64,000 nucleotides of DNA from Jiangella endophytica (GTDB lineage: Bacteria; Actinomycetota; Actinomycetes; Jiangellales; Jiangellaceae). The translations under genes were made by a program, and so were the position numbers. How positions within the stretch are numbered: the stretch's first letter is position 1; the number at the start of each line of letters is the position of its first letter. The notes below the pieces were generated by a model that was not told the DNA's origin, made no database searches, and worked only from the letters and a program-made list of their open reading frames with translations. Location: contig NZ_QVAI01000012.1 in the NCBI RefSeq assembly GCF_003427025.1, positions 124,001-188,000 on the forward strand. The letters are read 5' to 3'. Below, piece after piece: positions 58,342 through 64,000 of this stretch.

Positions 58342-59058
58342 ATGTGCGGACGGTACGCGGTCAGCCAGAGCGCCGACGACCTCGCCGACGAGTTCGGTGT
58401 CGAGCGGGCGGAGGTGCGCGAGCGCCTCGACCCCGACTGGAACGTCGCCCCGACCAAGAAGGTCTACGCGGTGCTCTCGCGCGGGAGGAAGGACGAGCCC
58501 GCCGAGCCGCCGGTGCGCCGGCTGCGCACGCTGCGGTGGGGCCTGGTGCCGTCGTGGGCCAAGGACGTCGCCATCGGGAACCGGCTGATCAACGCGCGGG
58601 TCGAGACCGCGGCGGAGAAGCCGGCGTTCCGCAAGGCGTTCGCGCTGCGCCGGTGCATCCTCCCGGCCGACGGCTTCTACGAGTGGCGCGGTGAGAAGGG
58701 GCAGAAGCAGCCGTTCTTCATCCACCCGAAGGACGGCTCGCTGGCCATGGCCGGGCTGTACGAGATCTGGCGCGACAAGAGCAAGCCCGAGGACGCCGAC
58801 GACGCGTTCGTGTGGTCCGTGGTCATCCTCACCACCGACGCCACCGACGACGTCGGCCAGATCCACGACCGCATGCCCATGCTGGTCGGACCGGAGAGCT
58901 GGGACCGCTGGCTCGATCCCGGCAGCACCGACGCCGACGACGTGACGCGGCTGCTGACCCCGGCCGTGCCGGGCGTCCTCGACGCCTATCCGGTGTCGAC
59001 CGACGTCAACAAGGTCGGCAACAACGGCCCGCACCTCGTCGACCCGGTGGAGCTGTGA
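58342..59058 (+). CDS. SOS response-associated peptidase (SRAP, HMCES/YedK type)
   Basis: This 238-residue protein belongs to the SRAP family that protects abasic sites in single-stranded DNA by covalent attachment. The catalytic Cys2 is exposed after removal of the first methionine (M-C-G-R-Y). N-A-R (about 76-78), the L-P-A-D-G-F-Y-E-W motif (about 106-114) holding the conserved glutamate, and D-R-M-P-M (about 173-177, usually H-x-R-M-P) complete the site. Length is normal. The stop overlaps the next ATG (TGATG), coupling it to a small hydrolase. Confidence 0.92.
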   Translation: MCGRYAVSQSADDLADEFGVERAEVRERLDPDWNVAPTKKVYAVLSRGRKDEPAEPPVRRLRTLRWGLVPSWAKDVAIGNRLINARVETAAEKPAFRKAFALRRCILPADGFYEWRGEKGQKQPFFIHPKDGSLAMAGLYEIWRDKSKPEDADDAFVWSVVILTTDATDDVGQIHDRMPMLVGPESWDRWLDPGSTDADDVTRLLTPAVPGVLDAYPVSTDVNKVGNNGPHLVDPVEL

Positions 59059-59693
59059 TGGCGCCGGTCCGGACCACGGTGAGCACCCCCATCGGCGAGG
59101 CCGCGTTCTGGACCGATGCCGCCGACGAGCCCCGGCTGCGGCTGGTGCTGGGCCACGGCGCCGGTGGCGGGCCGAAGGCGGCCGACCTCGAGGCGCTGTC
59201 CCGCGAGCTGCCGGCCCAGGGCGTCACCGTCGTCCGGTTCGAGCAGCCGTGGCGGCTGGCCGGCAAGAAGGTCGCGCCGCGCCCGCCGGTGCTCGACGAG
59301 GCCTGGCTGGCGGCGCTCGCGACGCTGCCGCGCGACGTGCCGCTGGTGCTCGGCGGACGCAGCTCCGGCGCCCGCGTCGCCTGCCGCACCGCCGCCGAAC
59401 TGGACGCCGCCGGCGTGGTCTGCCTGGCATTCCCGCTGCACCTGCCCGGCAAGCCTCAGGCGTCGCGGCTGCCCGAGCTGACCGGCGCCGCCGAGAAGCT
59501 GCCCGTACTCGTCGTCCAGGGTGAGCGCGACACCTTCGGGGGTCCGGGCGAGTTCCCGGCCGGCCCGCACCGGCTGGTCACGATCCCCGGCGCCGACCAT
59601 GGAATGCGGGTGCTCAAGGGCCACTCGCAGCGCGAGGCGATCGACGCCGTCGTGGCCGCCGTCAGCGCGTTCCTGGCCCCGCTGGGGGAATGA
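59058..59693 (+). CDS. alpha/beta hydrolase-like protein (KANSL3/Tex30 type)
   Basis: This 211-residue protein has a short alpha/beta-hydrolase fold of the type found in KANSL3/Tex30 and YcjY relatives. L-V-L-G-H-G-A-G-G-G (about 28-37) is the oxyanion region, G-G-R-S-S-G-A-R-V-A (about 98-107) is the nucleophile elbow with S101 or S102, and G-A-D-H-G-M-R-V (about 176-183) holds the histidine. The substrate is unknown. The gene starts inside the SRAP stop. Its own end carries the -35 element of the sigR promoter. Confidence 0.78.
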   Translation: MAPVRTTVSTPIGEAAFWTDAADEPRLRLVLGHGAGGGPKAADLEALSRELPAQGVTVVRFEQPWRLAGKKVAPRPPVLDEAWLAALATLPRDVPLVLGGRSSGARVACRTAAELDAAGVVCLAFPLHLPGKPQASRLPELTGAAEKLPVLVVQGERDTFGGPGEFPAGPHRLVTIPGADHGMRVLKGHSQREAIDAVVAAVSAFLAPLGE

Positions 59694-59712
59694 ACCGGGC
59701 ACCGTCGCCGTT
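59686..59712 (+). promoter_or_regulatory. SigR-type autoregulatory promoter
   Basis: GGGAAT at 59686-59691 and GTT at 59710-59712 are separated by exactly 18 bases, the known consensus (GGGAAT-N18-GTT) for SigR/SigH promoters of actinobacteria. The -35 overlaps the stop codon of the preceding hydrolase gene. The next gene encodes SigR, so the site fits autoregulation. Confidence 0.8.
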
Positions 59713-59780
59713 GACCCCAACGGAACGACAGAGTCTTGGAGGTTCAGCTGACTGTGGGTGCAACGTGCTTGGAGCGACCG

Positions 59781-60449
59781 GTGTCCGAGGACACGGGAAG
59801 CGACGGCCGGGCGACGTGGGAAGCCATGACGCCGGTAGACTTGACGGCGATGGCTGATCAGGAGAGTGACGAGCAGCGCACGCAGCGGTTCGAGCGCGAT
59901 GCGTTGCCGTTCCTCGACCAGTTGTACTCGGCGGCGCTGCGCATGACGCGCAACGCGAGCGATGCCGAGGACCTGGTCCAGGAGACGTTCGCGAAGGCCT
60001 ACGCCTCGTTCCACCAGTTCAAGGAGGGAACGAACCTCAAGGCGTGGCTCTACCGCATCCTGACCAACACCTTCATCAACACCTACCGCAAGAAGCAGCG
60101 CGAGCCGCAGCAGAGCGCCACCGAGGAGATCGAGGACTGGCAGATGGCCCGGGCCGAGGCGCACACCTCGTCCGGCCTGCTCTCGGCCGAGGCCGAGGCA
60201 CTGGCGCACCTGCCCGACTCCGACGTGAAGAACGCCCTGCAGGAGATCCCCGAGGAGTTCCGCATCGCGGTCTACCTCGCCGATGTCGAGGGCTTCCCGT
60301 ACAAGGAGATCGCCGACATCATGGGGACACCCATCGGCACGGTGATGTCCAGGCTGCACCGTGGCCGCCGTCAGCTGCGCGGGCTGCTCGAGGACTACGC
60401 CCGCGAGCGTGGGCTGGTGCCGAAGGTCACTCAGGAGGTCGGGGGATGA
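59781..60449 (+). CDS. sigR: redox-responsive ECF sigma factor SigR
   Basis: This protein (222 residues from GTG 59781) is SigR/SigH, the sigma factor of the thiol-oxidative stress response. Region 2 reads [22 protein letters not shown] and region 4 [33 protein letters not shown]. Several starts are in frame: TTG 59736, GTG 59781 (with GGAG six bases ahead), ATG 59826 and ATG 59850. In Streptomyces the extended form made from the induced promoter is unstable, so more than one start may be used. RsrA overlaps the stop by four bases. The promoter at 59686-59712 has the SigR consensus. Confidence 0.93.
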   Translation: MSEDTGSDGRATWEAMTPVDLTAMADQESDEQRTQRFERDALPFLDQLYSAALRMTRNASDAEDLVQETFAKAYASFHQFKEGTNLKAWLYRILTNTFINTYRKKQREPQQSATEEIEDWQMARAEAHTSSGLLSAEAEALAHLPDSDVKNALQEIPEEFRIAVYLADVEGFPYKEIADIMGTPIGTVMSRLHRGRRQLRGLLEDYARERGLVPKVTQEVGG

Positions 60450-60724
60450 GCTGCGACGACAACGAGGTCGACTGCGCTGAGGTTCTCGATCGGGTCTACG
60501 TCTTCTTCGATCACGAGCTCGAAGGCGACCGCGCCCTGACGTACGACGAGATCAAGGCGCATCTCGACGACTGTCAGCCGTGCCTGTCGACCTACGACAT
60601 CGAGCGCGTCATCCGCGAGGCTGTCGCCCGCGCCTGCGGCTGCGACCACGCGCCCGACGAGCTGCGGCTGAAGATCCGCGCTCGCATCCAGGAGGTCCGG
60701 GTGCAGATGACCCGGACGCCCTGA
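60446..60724 (+). CDS. rsrA: zinc-containing redox anti-sigma factor RsrA
   Basis: This 92-residue protein is RsrA, which binds SigR when reduced and lets it go when its cysteines form a disulfide. The zinc anti-sigma motif is H39-x3-C43-x2-C46, with C10 near the N-terminus as the fourth zinc or redox residue, and C64/C66 match the late cysteine pair of the Streptomyces protein. No membrane segment is present, as expected for this cytoplasmic sensor. The start ATG lies in the sigR stop (ATGA), so the two are made together. A strong terminator follows. Confidence 0.93.
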   Translation: MSCDDNEVDCAEVLDRVYVFFDHELEGDRALTYDEIKAHLDDCQPCLSTYDIERVIREAVARACGCDHAPDELRLKIRARIQEVRVQMTRTP

Positions 60725-60742
60725 CCAACAGACGTCGCACAC

Positions 60743-60785
60743 ACGAGAGCCCCGGCCCTGCCGCTGCAGGTACCGGGGCTCTCGT
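60743..60785 (+). terminator. terminator of sigR-rsrA
   Basis: ACGAGAGCCCCGG (60743-60755) pairs perfectly with CCGGGGCTCTCGT (60773-60785), leaving a 17-base loop. It lies 18 bases after the rsrA stop. Confidence 0.88.
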
Positions 60786-60802
60786 CGGTGCGGTGCGCCC
60801 AA

Positions 60803-60884
60803 GGGGCTGGCTAACGGATCTTCGGCGGCGCGGATCGACGACTGGACGCCGCCCGCATCCACCAATATCCGTCAGACACCCCTA
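60803..60884. repeat. TIR-bearing short repeat, copy 2 (compact)
   Basis: The left end GGGGCTGGCTAACGGATCTT and the right end, read inwards as TAGGGGTGTCTGACGGATAT, are imperfect inverted repeats. Inner stems are AACGGAT/ATCCGTC (60813-60819, 60867-60873) and GGCGGCG/CGCCGCC. Compared with copy 1 both sides of a stem changed from G:C to A:T. The right edge includes the TAG stop of the bS22-like gene. Confidence 0.8.
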
Positions 60885-60956
60885 GGAGTTGGGGCGCTTG
60901 CCGTGGTTGGCGGCGCTCTTCTTGCGCGAACGGCGCTTGCGTGCCTTCTTGCCCAT
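60882..60956 (-). CDS. bS22/AURKAIP1-COX24 domain peptide
   Basis: This 24-residue, very basic peptide begins M-G-K-K-A-R-K-R-R-S-R-K-K and ends N-H-G-K-R-P-N-S. It matches the tiny actinobacterial ribosomal protein known as bS22 (AURKAIP1/COX24 domain), which binds the small subunit near the decoding site. ATG 60956 is followed at once by a strand of lysine and arginine codons; GGAG lies 7-10 bases upstream (rev. of CTCC at 60970). Such small genes are easily missed. The TAG stop is the edge of an inverted-repeat element. Confidence 0.85.
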   Translation of the reverse strand: MGKKARKRRSRKKSAANHGKRPNS

Positions 60957-61035
60957 GGCGAGCTGACTCCTCTCCGGGATCGGTGTGTGCTGCCGACGGC
61001 CGGACCGCCGGGATCCGCAGATGACGGTGCGACCG

Positions 61036-61731
61036 TCACGCGGTGACGCGCGGCGACTCCGGCGCGGTCGCGTCGTCGTCCATTGTCGCATGACCGGCGG
61101 CCGGTTCCGGCGGGGGCGGTGGCGGGGCGGACGGCCGGGGCCGCGGCACGGGCCGCTGCTGGGGCCGTCGGGGCGTCTCGGCGCGCTCGCGGGCCGACGC
61201 CGTACGCCGTCCGGTCATCGCCGTGGCCAGCGCGGCCGCGACACCCGCCGCGACCGCGACGTCGCCCGGGCTGACCGCCTCCGGGCTGGGCGGGAACGCG
61301 ACCGGGATGGTCTTGCCCAGCCACCGCAGCCGGGTGTCGTCGGCGGCGACCGTGACGACGCCCTCCTCGGGCCGCTCGGCGACCGTCGTCTCGACGCCGG
61401 CCCGCACCTGTGCCGACGGCGACACCGGCATGCCGCCGTTGAGCAGGATGACCAGGCCGTTCGCGGCCAGTCCGAGGGCGATCAGCCGGGCGCCGTGGTA
61501 CTCGCGGTTGAGCCAGGCGTAGAAGCCGATGGTGAACCAGCACAGCGCGGTCATGACGGGCAGCAGCGGCTCCCAGGCCCAGCTGCCGCCGACGCCGATG
61601 GCGTACGCGCCGAGCGCGGTGAGGATGAGCCGGCTGCGGATCGGTGGCCGTTCGCCGAGCCGACGCAGGCGCCCGCCGCGTGCGTACCCCGCCGCCAGGC
61701 CGGCGGCCAGGGCGAGCAGGAGGAGCGCCAT
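61036..61731 (-). CDS. DUF5317-family membrane protein
   Basis: This 231-residue protein has a hydrophobic start (1-15), three further hydrophobic segments (about 35-55, 57-72 and 82-98) and the conserved loop L-L-N-G-G-M-P-V-S-P (about 96-105), which marks the DUF5317 family. A later segment (about 155-170) is moderately hydrophobic, and the C-terminal ~60 residues are proline- and arginine-rich and probably cytoplasmic. No function is known for the family. The next gene, on the other strand, encodes a biotinyl carrier protein. Confidence 0.8.
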   Translation of the reverse strand: MALLLLALAAGLAAGYARGGRLRRLGERPPIRSRLILTALGAYAIGVGGSWAWEPLLPVMTALCWFTIGFYAWLNREYHGARLIALGLAANGLVILLNGGMPVSPSAQVRAGVETTVAERPEEGVVTVAADDTRLRWLGKTIPVAFPPSPEAVSPGDVAVAAGVAAALATAMTGRRTASARERAETPRRPQQRPVPRPRPSAPPPPPPEPAAGHATMDDDATAPESPRVTA

Positions 61732-61832
61732 ATCATCATCCTGACCTGGCCCGGCGCCGAACCGGGGACGCCACGCCCGGGAGTCAGCAGCTTCGTGGTG
61801 GAATGCTCCGAGCAGGCGAGAGGAGTCAGCGC

Positions 61833-62048
61833 GTGGCCGAGATGGTCGCCGCCGAGATGGTGGCGAATGTCCACTCCGTGGCGGTATCCGTGGGTGACCA
61901 GGTCGATGCGGGGGCGACCCTGCTGGTCCTGGAGTCCATGAAGATGGAGATCCCGGTGTTGTGCGAGGACGGCGGACTCGTGTCCGAAGTCAAGGTCGGC
62001 CCAGGCGACGTCGTCCAGGAGGGCGACGTGCTGGTCGTCATCTCGTGA
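61833..62048 (+). CDS. biotin/lipoyl attachment (carrier) protein
   Basis: This 71-residue protein is a stand-alone biotinyl domain. The biotin lysine is K38 in L-E-S-M-K-M-E-I (about 34-41), and the symmetrical hammerhead fold is complete from V-A-E-M-V-A-A-E-M at the start to G-D-V-L-V-V-I at the end. It would serve a biotin-dependent carboxylase whose catalytic subunits are encoded elsewhere. GTG 61833 was chosen because AGGAG at 61821-61825 is ideally spaced. The stop overlaps the thioesterase-like gene (GTGA), coupling the two. Confidence 0.9.
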   Translation: MAEMVAAEMVANVHSVAVSVGDQVDAGATLLVLESMKMEIPVLCEDGGLVSEVKVGPGDVVQEGDVLVVIS

Positions 62049-62437
62049 CCGCGCTCGGTCCAGGCCTGACGGCGAGCGAGTCGCACACCGTCACCGAGGT
62101 CGACACCGCGCTGGCGGTGGGCTCCGGCGACGTCCCCGTGCTGGCGACGCCGCGGCTGCTGGCGTGGATGGAGGCCGTGACCGTGGCCGCCGTCGAGGAC
62201 GTACTCGCCGACGGCGACACCACGGTGGGCACTCGGGTCGAGGTCGATCACGTCGCGGCGAGCACGCTCGGCGCCCTCGTGGAGGTGCGCGGCGAACTGG
62301 CCGCCGTCGACGGGCGGACCCTGCGGTTCGACGTCGTCGCTCTGGACGGCGACGGCGAGCCGGTGGGCCGTGGGACGATCACCCGCGCCGTCGTGGGGCG
62401 CGAGCGGTTCCTGGCTCGTTGGGCTCAGCGCGCGTAG
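62045..62437 (+). CDS. FlK-like hotdog-fold thioesterase
   Basis: This 130-residue protein has the hotdog fold of acyl-CoA thioesterases and looks closest to the fluoroacetyl-CoA thioesterase (FlK) group. V-L-A-T-P-R-L-L-A-W-M-E-A-V-T (about 33-47) is the central helix with the conserved glutamate; V-G-T-R-V-E-V-D-H (about 62-70) provides the histidine; F-D-V-V-A-L-D-G-D-G-E (about 98-108) closes the fold. Its substrate is unknown and the fluoride role is not implied. The GTG start overlaps the carrier protein's stop, which suggests a shared acyl-CoA context. The last bases overlap a convergent small gene. Confidence 0.78.
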   Translation: MTALGPGLTASESHTVTEVDTALAVGSGDVPVLATPRLLAWMEAVTVAAVEDVLADGDTTVGTRVEVDHVAASTLGALVEVRGELAAVDGRTLRFDVVALDGDGEPVGRGTITRAVVGRERFLARWAQRA

Positions 62438-62583
62438 GGGTGCGTGGGCAGGGTCGGCGACCAGTCGTCCTCGGTCCGCGGGAGCGGATGCCGAGGGCCG
62501 CCGTCCTTGACCGTCCACCGGGCCGCGGAGACCGCGGCGGCGAGCGCGACTGCCAGGACGAGAAGAACGAATACTGTGCTCAT
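62425..62583 (-). CDS. small single-span membrane protein
   Basis: This 52-residue protein has one membrane segment at about 4-20 (V-F-V-L-L-V-L-A-V-A-L-A-A-A-V-S-A) followed by a short charged tail with W-T-V-K-D-G-G and P-L-P-R-T-E-D-D-W-S-P. Small proteins with one helix near the start and a proline-rich tail are common in actinobacteria and mostly uncharacterised. ATG 62583 follows GGAGAG at a good distance. The gene ends 13 bases into the convergent thioesterase gene and starts 94 bases from the divergent GlxA regulator, so it shares that promoter region. Confidence 0.65.
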   Translation of the reverse strand: MSTVFVLLVLAVALAAAVSAARWTVKDGGPRHPLPRTEDDWSPTLPTHPYAR

Positions 62584-62610
62584 GGCAGTAATTCTGCTCT
62601 CCTCGTGATT

Positions 62611-62667
62611 CTGCCAACAGTGGCAGGACTGCCAGTAGGCATCGACTTCCTGCCAGTCGTCTGGCAG
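62611..62667. promoter_or_regulatory. CTGCCA operator array before the second GlxA gene
   Basis: CTGCCA-N4-TGGCAG (62611-62626), a single CTGCCA (62629-62634) and CTGCCA-N6-TGGCAG (62650-62667) lie within 57 bases, just ahead of the regulator's ATG and close to the divergent small gene's start. Five copies of one hexamer, four as inverted pairs, point to a DNA-binding protein, most simply the GlxA regulator itself. Confidence 0.75.
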
Positions 62668-62676
62668 ACTGTCTGA

Positions 62677-63639
62677 ATGCTGCGAAATGTCGCTGTCCTG
62701 GTGCTCGACGGCGTCGCGCCGTTCGAGCTCGGCGTGCTCTGTGAGGCGTTCGGCATCGACCGCTCCGAGCAGGGTCTGCCCGTCATGGACTTCGACCTGT
62801 GCGGGCCGTCTCCGCAGGTCCGCACGTCGCTCGGGTTCGGGGTGACGCTCGAGCACGGCCTCGACCGCCTCGAGTCGGCCGACCTCGTCGGCGTGCCGGC
62901 CGTGCCGCGGATGAACCCGGTGCCCGACGACGTGCTCGACGCGCTGCGCACCGCCGTCGACCGTGGCGCGCGGGTGCTGTCGGTCTGCTCCGGCGCGTTC
63001 GTGCTCGGCGCCGCCGGCCTGCTCGACGGCCGCCACTGCACCACGCACTGGATGTACAGCGACGAGCTGTCCGCCCGGTTCCCCGCGGCCAAGGTCGACC
63101 CCGGCGTCCTCTACGTCGACGACGACCCGATCATCACCAGCGCCGGCACGGCCGCCGGGCTGGACGCCAGCCTGCACCTGTGGCGCAAGGAGTTCGGCGC
63201 CGACGCCGCGGCCATGGTGGCCCGGCGCATGGTCGTCCCGCCACACCGCGACGGCGGCCAGGCGCAGTTCATCGAGGCGCCCATCCGCGCCACCCCGGCC
63301 CGCACGCTGGCCGGCGTCGTCGACTACATGGTCGCCCACCTCGACCAGGACCTCGCCGTCGACGACCTCGCGGCGCTGGCCAACATGTCGCCGCGCACGT
63401 TCGCCCGCCGGTTCCGCGCCGAGACCGGCACCACGCCGTACGAATGGCTGCTGACGGCCCGGCTGGCGGCCGCGCAGCGCATGCTCGAACGCGGCGACGA
63501 CGTCGTCGAGACGGTGGCCGCACGGGCCGGTTTCGGCACCGCGGCGGCCATGCGGCACCACTTCGCCAAGCGGCTGGGCACCACGCCGCAGGCCTACCGG
63601 GCGGCGTTCTGCGACCGCCGCCCGGCATCCACCGCCTGA
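62677..63639 (+). CDS. GlxA-type AraC-family regulator, second copy
   Basis: This 320-residue protein has a DJ-1/PfpI-like sensor (1-190) and an AraC DNA-binding domain (about 225-315). The sensor elbow reads L-S-V-C-S-G-A-F-V-L-G-A-A-G-L-L-D-G-R (about 103-121) with its cysteine in place. The DNA-binding part has L-A-A-L-A-N-M-S-P-R-T-F-A-R-R-F and V-A-A-R-A-G-F-G-T-A-A-A-M-R-H-H-F. It resembles the regulator at 20042-21064 throughout. No ribosome site precedes the ATG; the upstream 60 bases are packed with CTGCCA/TGGCAG repeats, probably its own operator. Target genes other than the divergent small membrane protein are unknown. Confidence 0.88.
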   Translation: MLRNVAVLVLDGVAPFELGVLCEAFGIDRSEQGLPVMDFDLCGPSPQVRTSLGFGVTLEHGLDRLESADLVGVPAVPRMNPVPDDVLDALRTAVDRGARVLSVCSGAFVLGAAGLLDGRHCTTHWMYSDELSARFPAAKVDPGVLYVDDDPIITSAGTAAGLDASLHLWRKEFGADAAAMVARRMVVPPHRDGGQAQFIEAPIRATPARTLAGVVDYMVAHLDQDLAVDDLAALANMSPRTFARRFRAETGTTPYEWLLTARLAAAQRMLERGDDVVETVAARAGFGTAAAMRHHFAKRLGTTPQAYRAAFCDRRPASTA

Positions 63640-63643
63640 CGAG

Positions 63644-63800
63644 AAATGATCACGTCAAGTGGGGGTGCTCCCGCTCCCACAGGCATGCATGCCTAGTGGG
63701 GCGAGCACTCGCCTGGGCCAGTACGGCCGAGGACTCCGTTCGCTTCCCCAGGAATGCATGCCTATGGGAGCGGGAGCACCCCCACTGAACGTGATCATTT
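63644..63800. repeat. 157-bp near-perfect inverted repeat between convergent genes
   Basis: The left arm (63644-63694) and right arm (63750-63800) are complementary at 47 of 51 positions and include GTGGGGGTGCTCCCGCTCCC. Near the inner end each arm holds a self-complementary stretch (AGGCATGCATGCCT in the left). The 55-base centre folds further (GGCGAG/CTCGCC). It begins four bases after the GlxA stop and ends eight bases before the stop of the ThDP enzyme gene. Confidence 0.92.
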
Positions 63801-63808
63801 CGGCGGGG

Positions 63809-64000
63809 TCAGATGCCGGTGGTCGAGCGCGGGTAGGCGACCTTCGGGTCGCACTGGACGTTGACGAGGTACGGCACGCCGGCGTCGAACGCGCGGCGCA
63901 GCGCCGGGCCGACGTCGCCGGGCTCGGTGACGGTCTCGCCGGCGCCGCCGAGGGCCTCGACGACGGCGTCGTAGCCGGTCTCGGGGCGCAGGTCGGCGGC
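63809..64000 (-). CDS. ThDP-binding enzyme, acetolactate synthase type (C-terminal part)
   Basis: Only the last 63 codons are inside the window; the gene runs on past position 64000. The visible C-terminus, [16 protein letters not shown] followed by [18 protein letters not shown] and [11 protein letters not shown], matches the pyrophosphate-domain end of thiamine-diphosphate enzymes such as acetolactate synthase, glyoxylate carboligase and oxalyl-CoA decarboxylase. The exact enzyme cannot be told from this part. A very long inverted repeat separates it from the convergent GlxA gene and probably ends its transcript. Confidence 0.75.
   Translation of the reverse strand, partial: AADLRPETGYDAVVEALGGAGETVTEPGDVGPALRRAFDAGVPYLVNVQCDPKVAYPRSTTGI

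Overview
The window is chromosomal DNA of a high-GC actinobacterium. The signs are WhiB-family proteins, a mycothiol-type SigR/RsrA redox pair, UPF0182, DUF2342, PPA1309, DUF5679 and DUF1707 proteins, many GTG/TTG starts, and gene pairs joined by ATGA or TGATG overlaps. I cannot assign a genus from sequence alone; a Jiangella-like soil actinomycete is a guess. There is no phage, plasmid, rRNA operon or CRISPR array. One RNA gene is present, an initiator tRNA-Met.

Layout. 0-3.4 kb: whiB7 behind an attenuator-like leader, a phosphodiesterase, a small zinc protein, and the wreck of a TetR/SDR gene pair. 3.3-15.4 kb: housekeeping cluster (ABC1 kinase, ThiF-like enzyme, DUF5679, YgjP peptidase, Nudix, DUF2342, SDR, MoaE, SigE-type sigma factor with a membrane partner, YlbL-type Lon protease, PPA1309), with a 600-bp gap rich in DnaA-box-like sites and a 680-bp repeat-rich gap. 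15.6-19.3 kb: UPF0182, GNAT, tRNA-fMet. 19.4-29.3 kb: accessory regulators (DJ-1-like protein, GlxA regulator, an unknown small protein, two large P-loop/LuxR regulators), then an MFS exporter and a class III aminotransferase. 29.3-35.4 kb: proline catabolism (PRODH-P5CDH fusion plus a double-domain SagB-type oxidoreductase) divergent from a LysR regulator across a 20-bp palindrome. 35.5-40.7 kb: MFS, small membrane protein, DUF1707, MMPL, WhiB. 40.9-44.5 kb: a fused ECF sigma/anti-sigma/lectin protein with a GGDEF-like companion. 44.7-48.9 kb: AI-2E-type protein, TetR/DHA2 efflux pair, HisN. 49.1-55.7 kb: RsgA, AroA and the glycerol regulon glpFK/glpD. 55.7-64 kb: EamA/TetR, an SCO4402-like protein, DoxX, SRAP, a hydrolase, sigR-rsrA, bS22-like peptide, DUF5317, a biotinyl carrier with a thioesterase, a second GlxA regulator, and the 3' end of a ThDP enzyme gene.

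Most notable are (i) a single polypeptide joining an ECF sigma factor, an H-x3-C-x2-C anti-sigma domain, membrane segments, three Ig-like domains and a ricin-type lectin; and (ii) several short palindromic repeat families. One family has a copy read in frame inside a LuxR-type gene and another supplying the stop of the lysR gene. A second family, with terminal inverted repeats, starts at the TAG stop of rsgA and of the bS22-like gene and shows a compensatory stem change. A third feature is a 157-bp inverted repeat at 63.7 kb.
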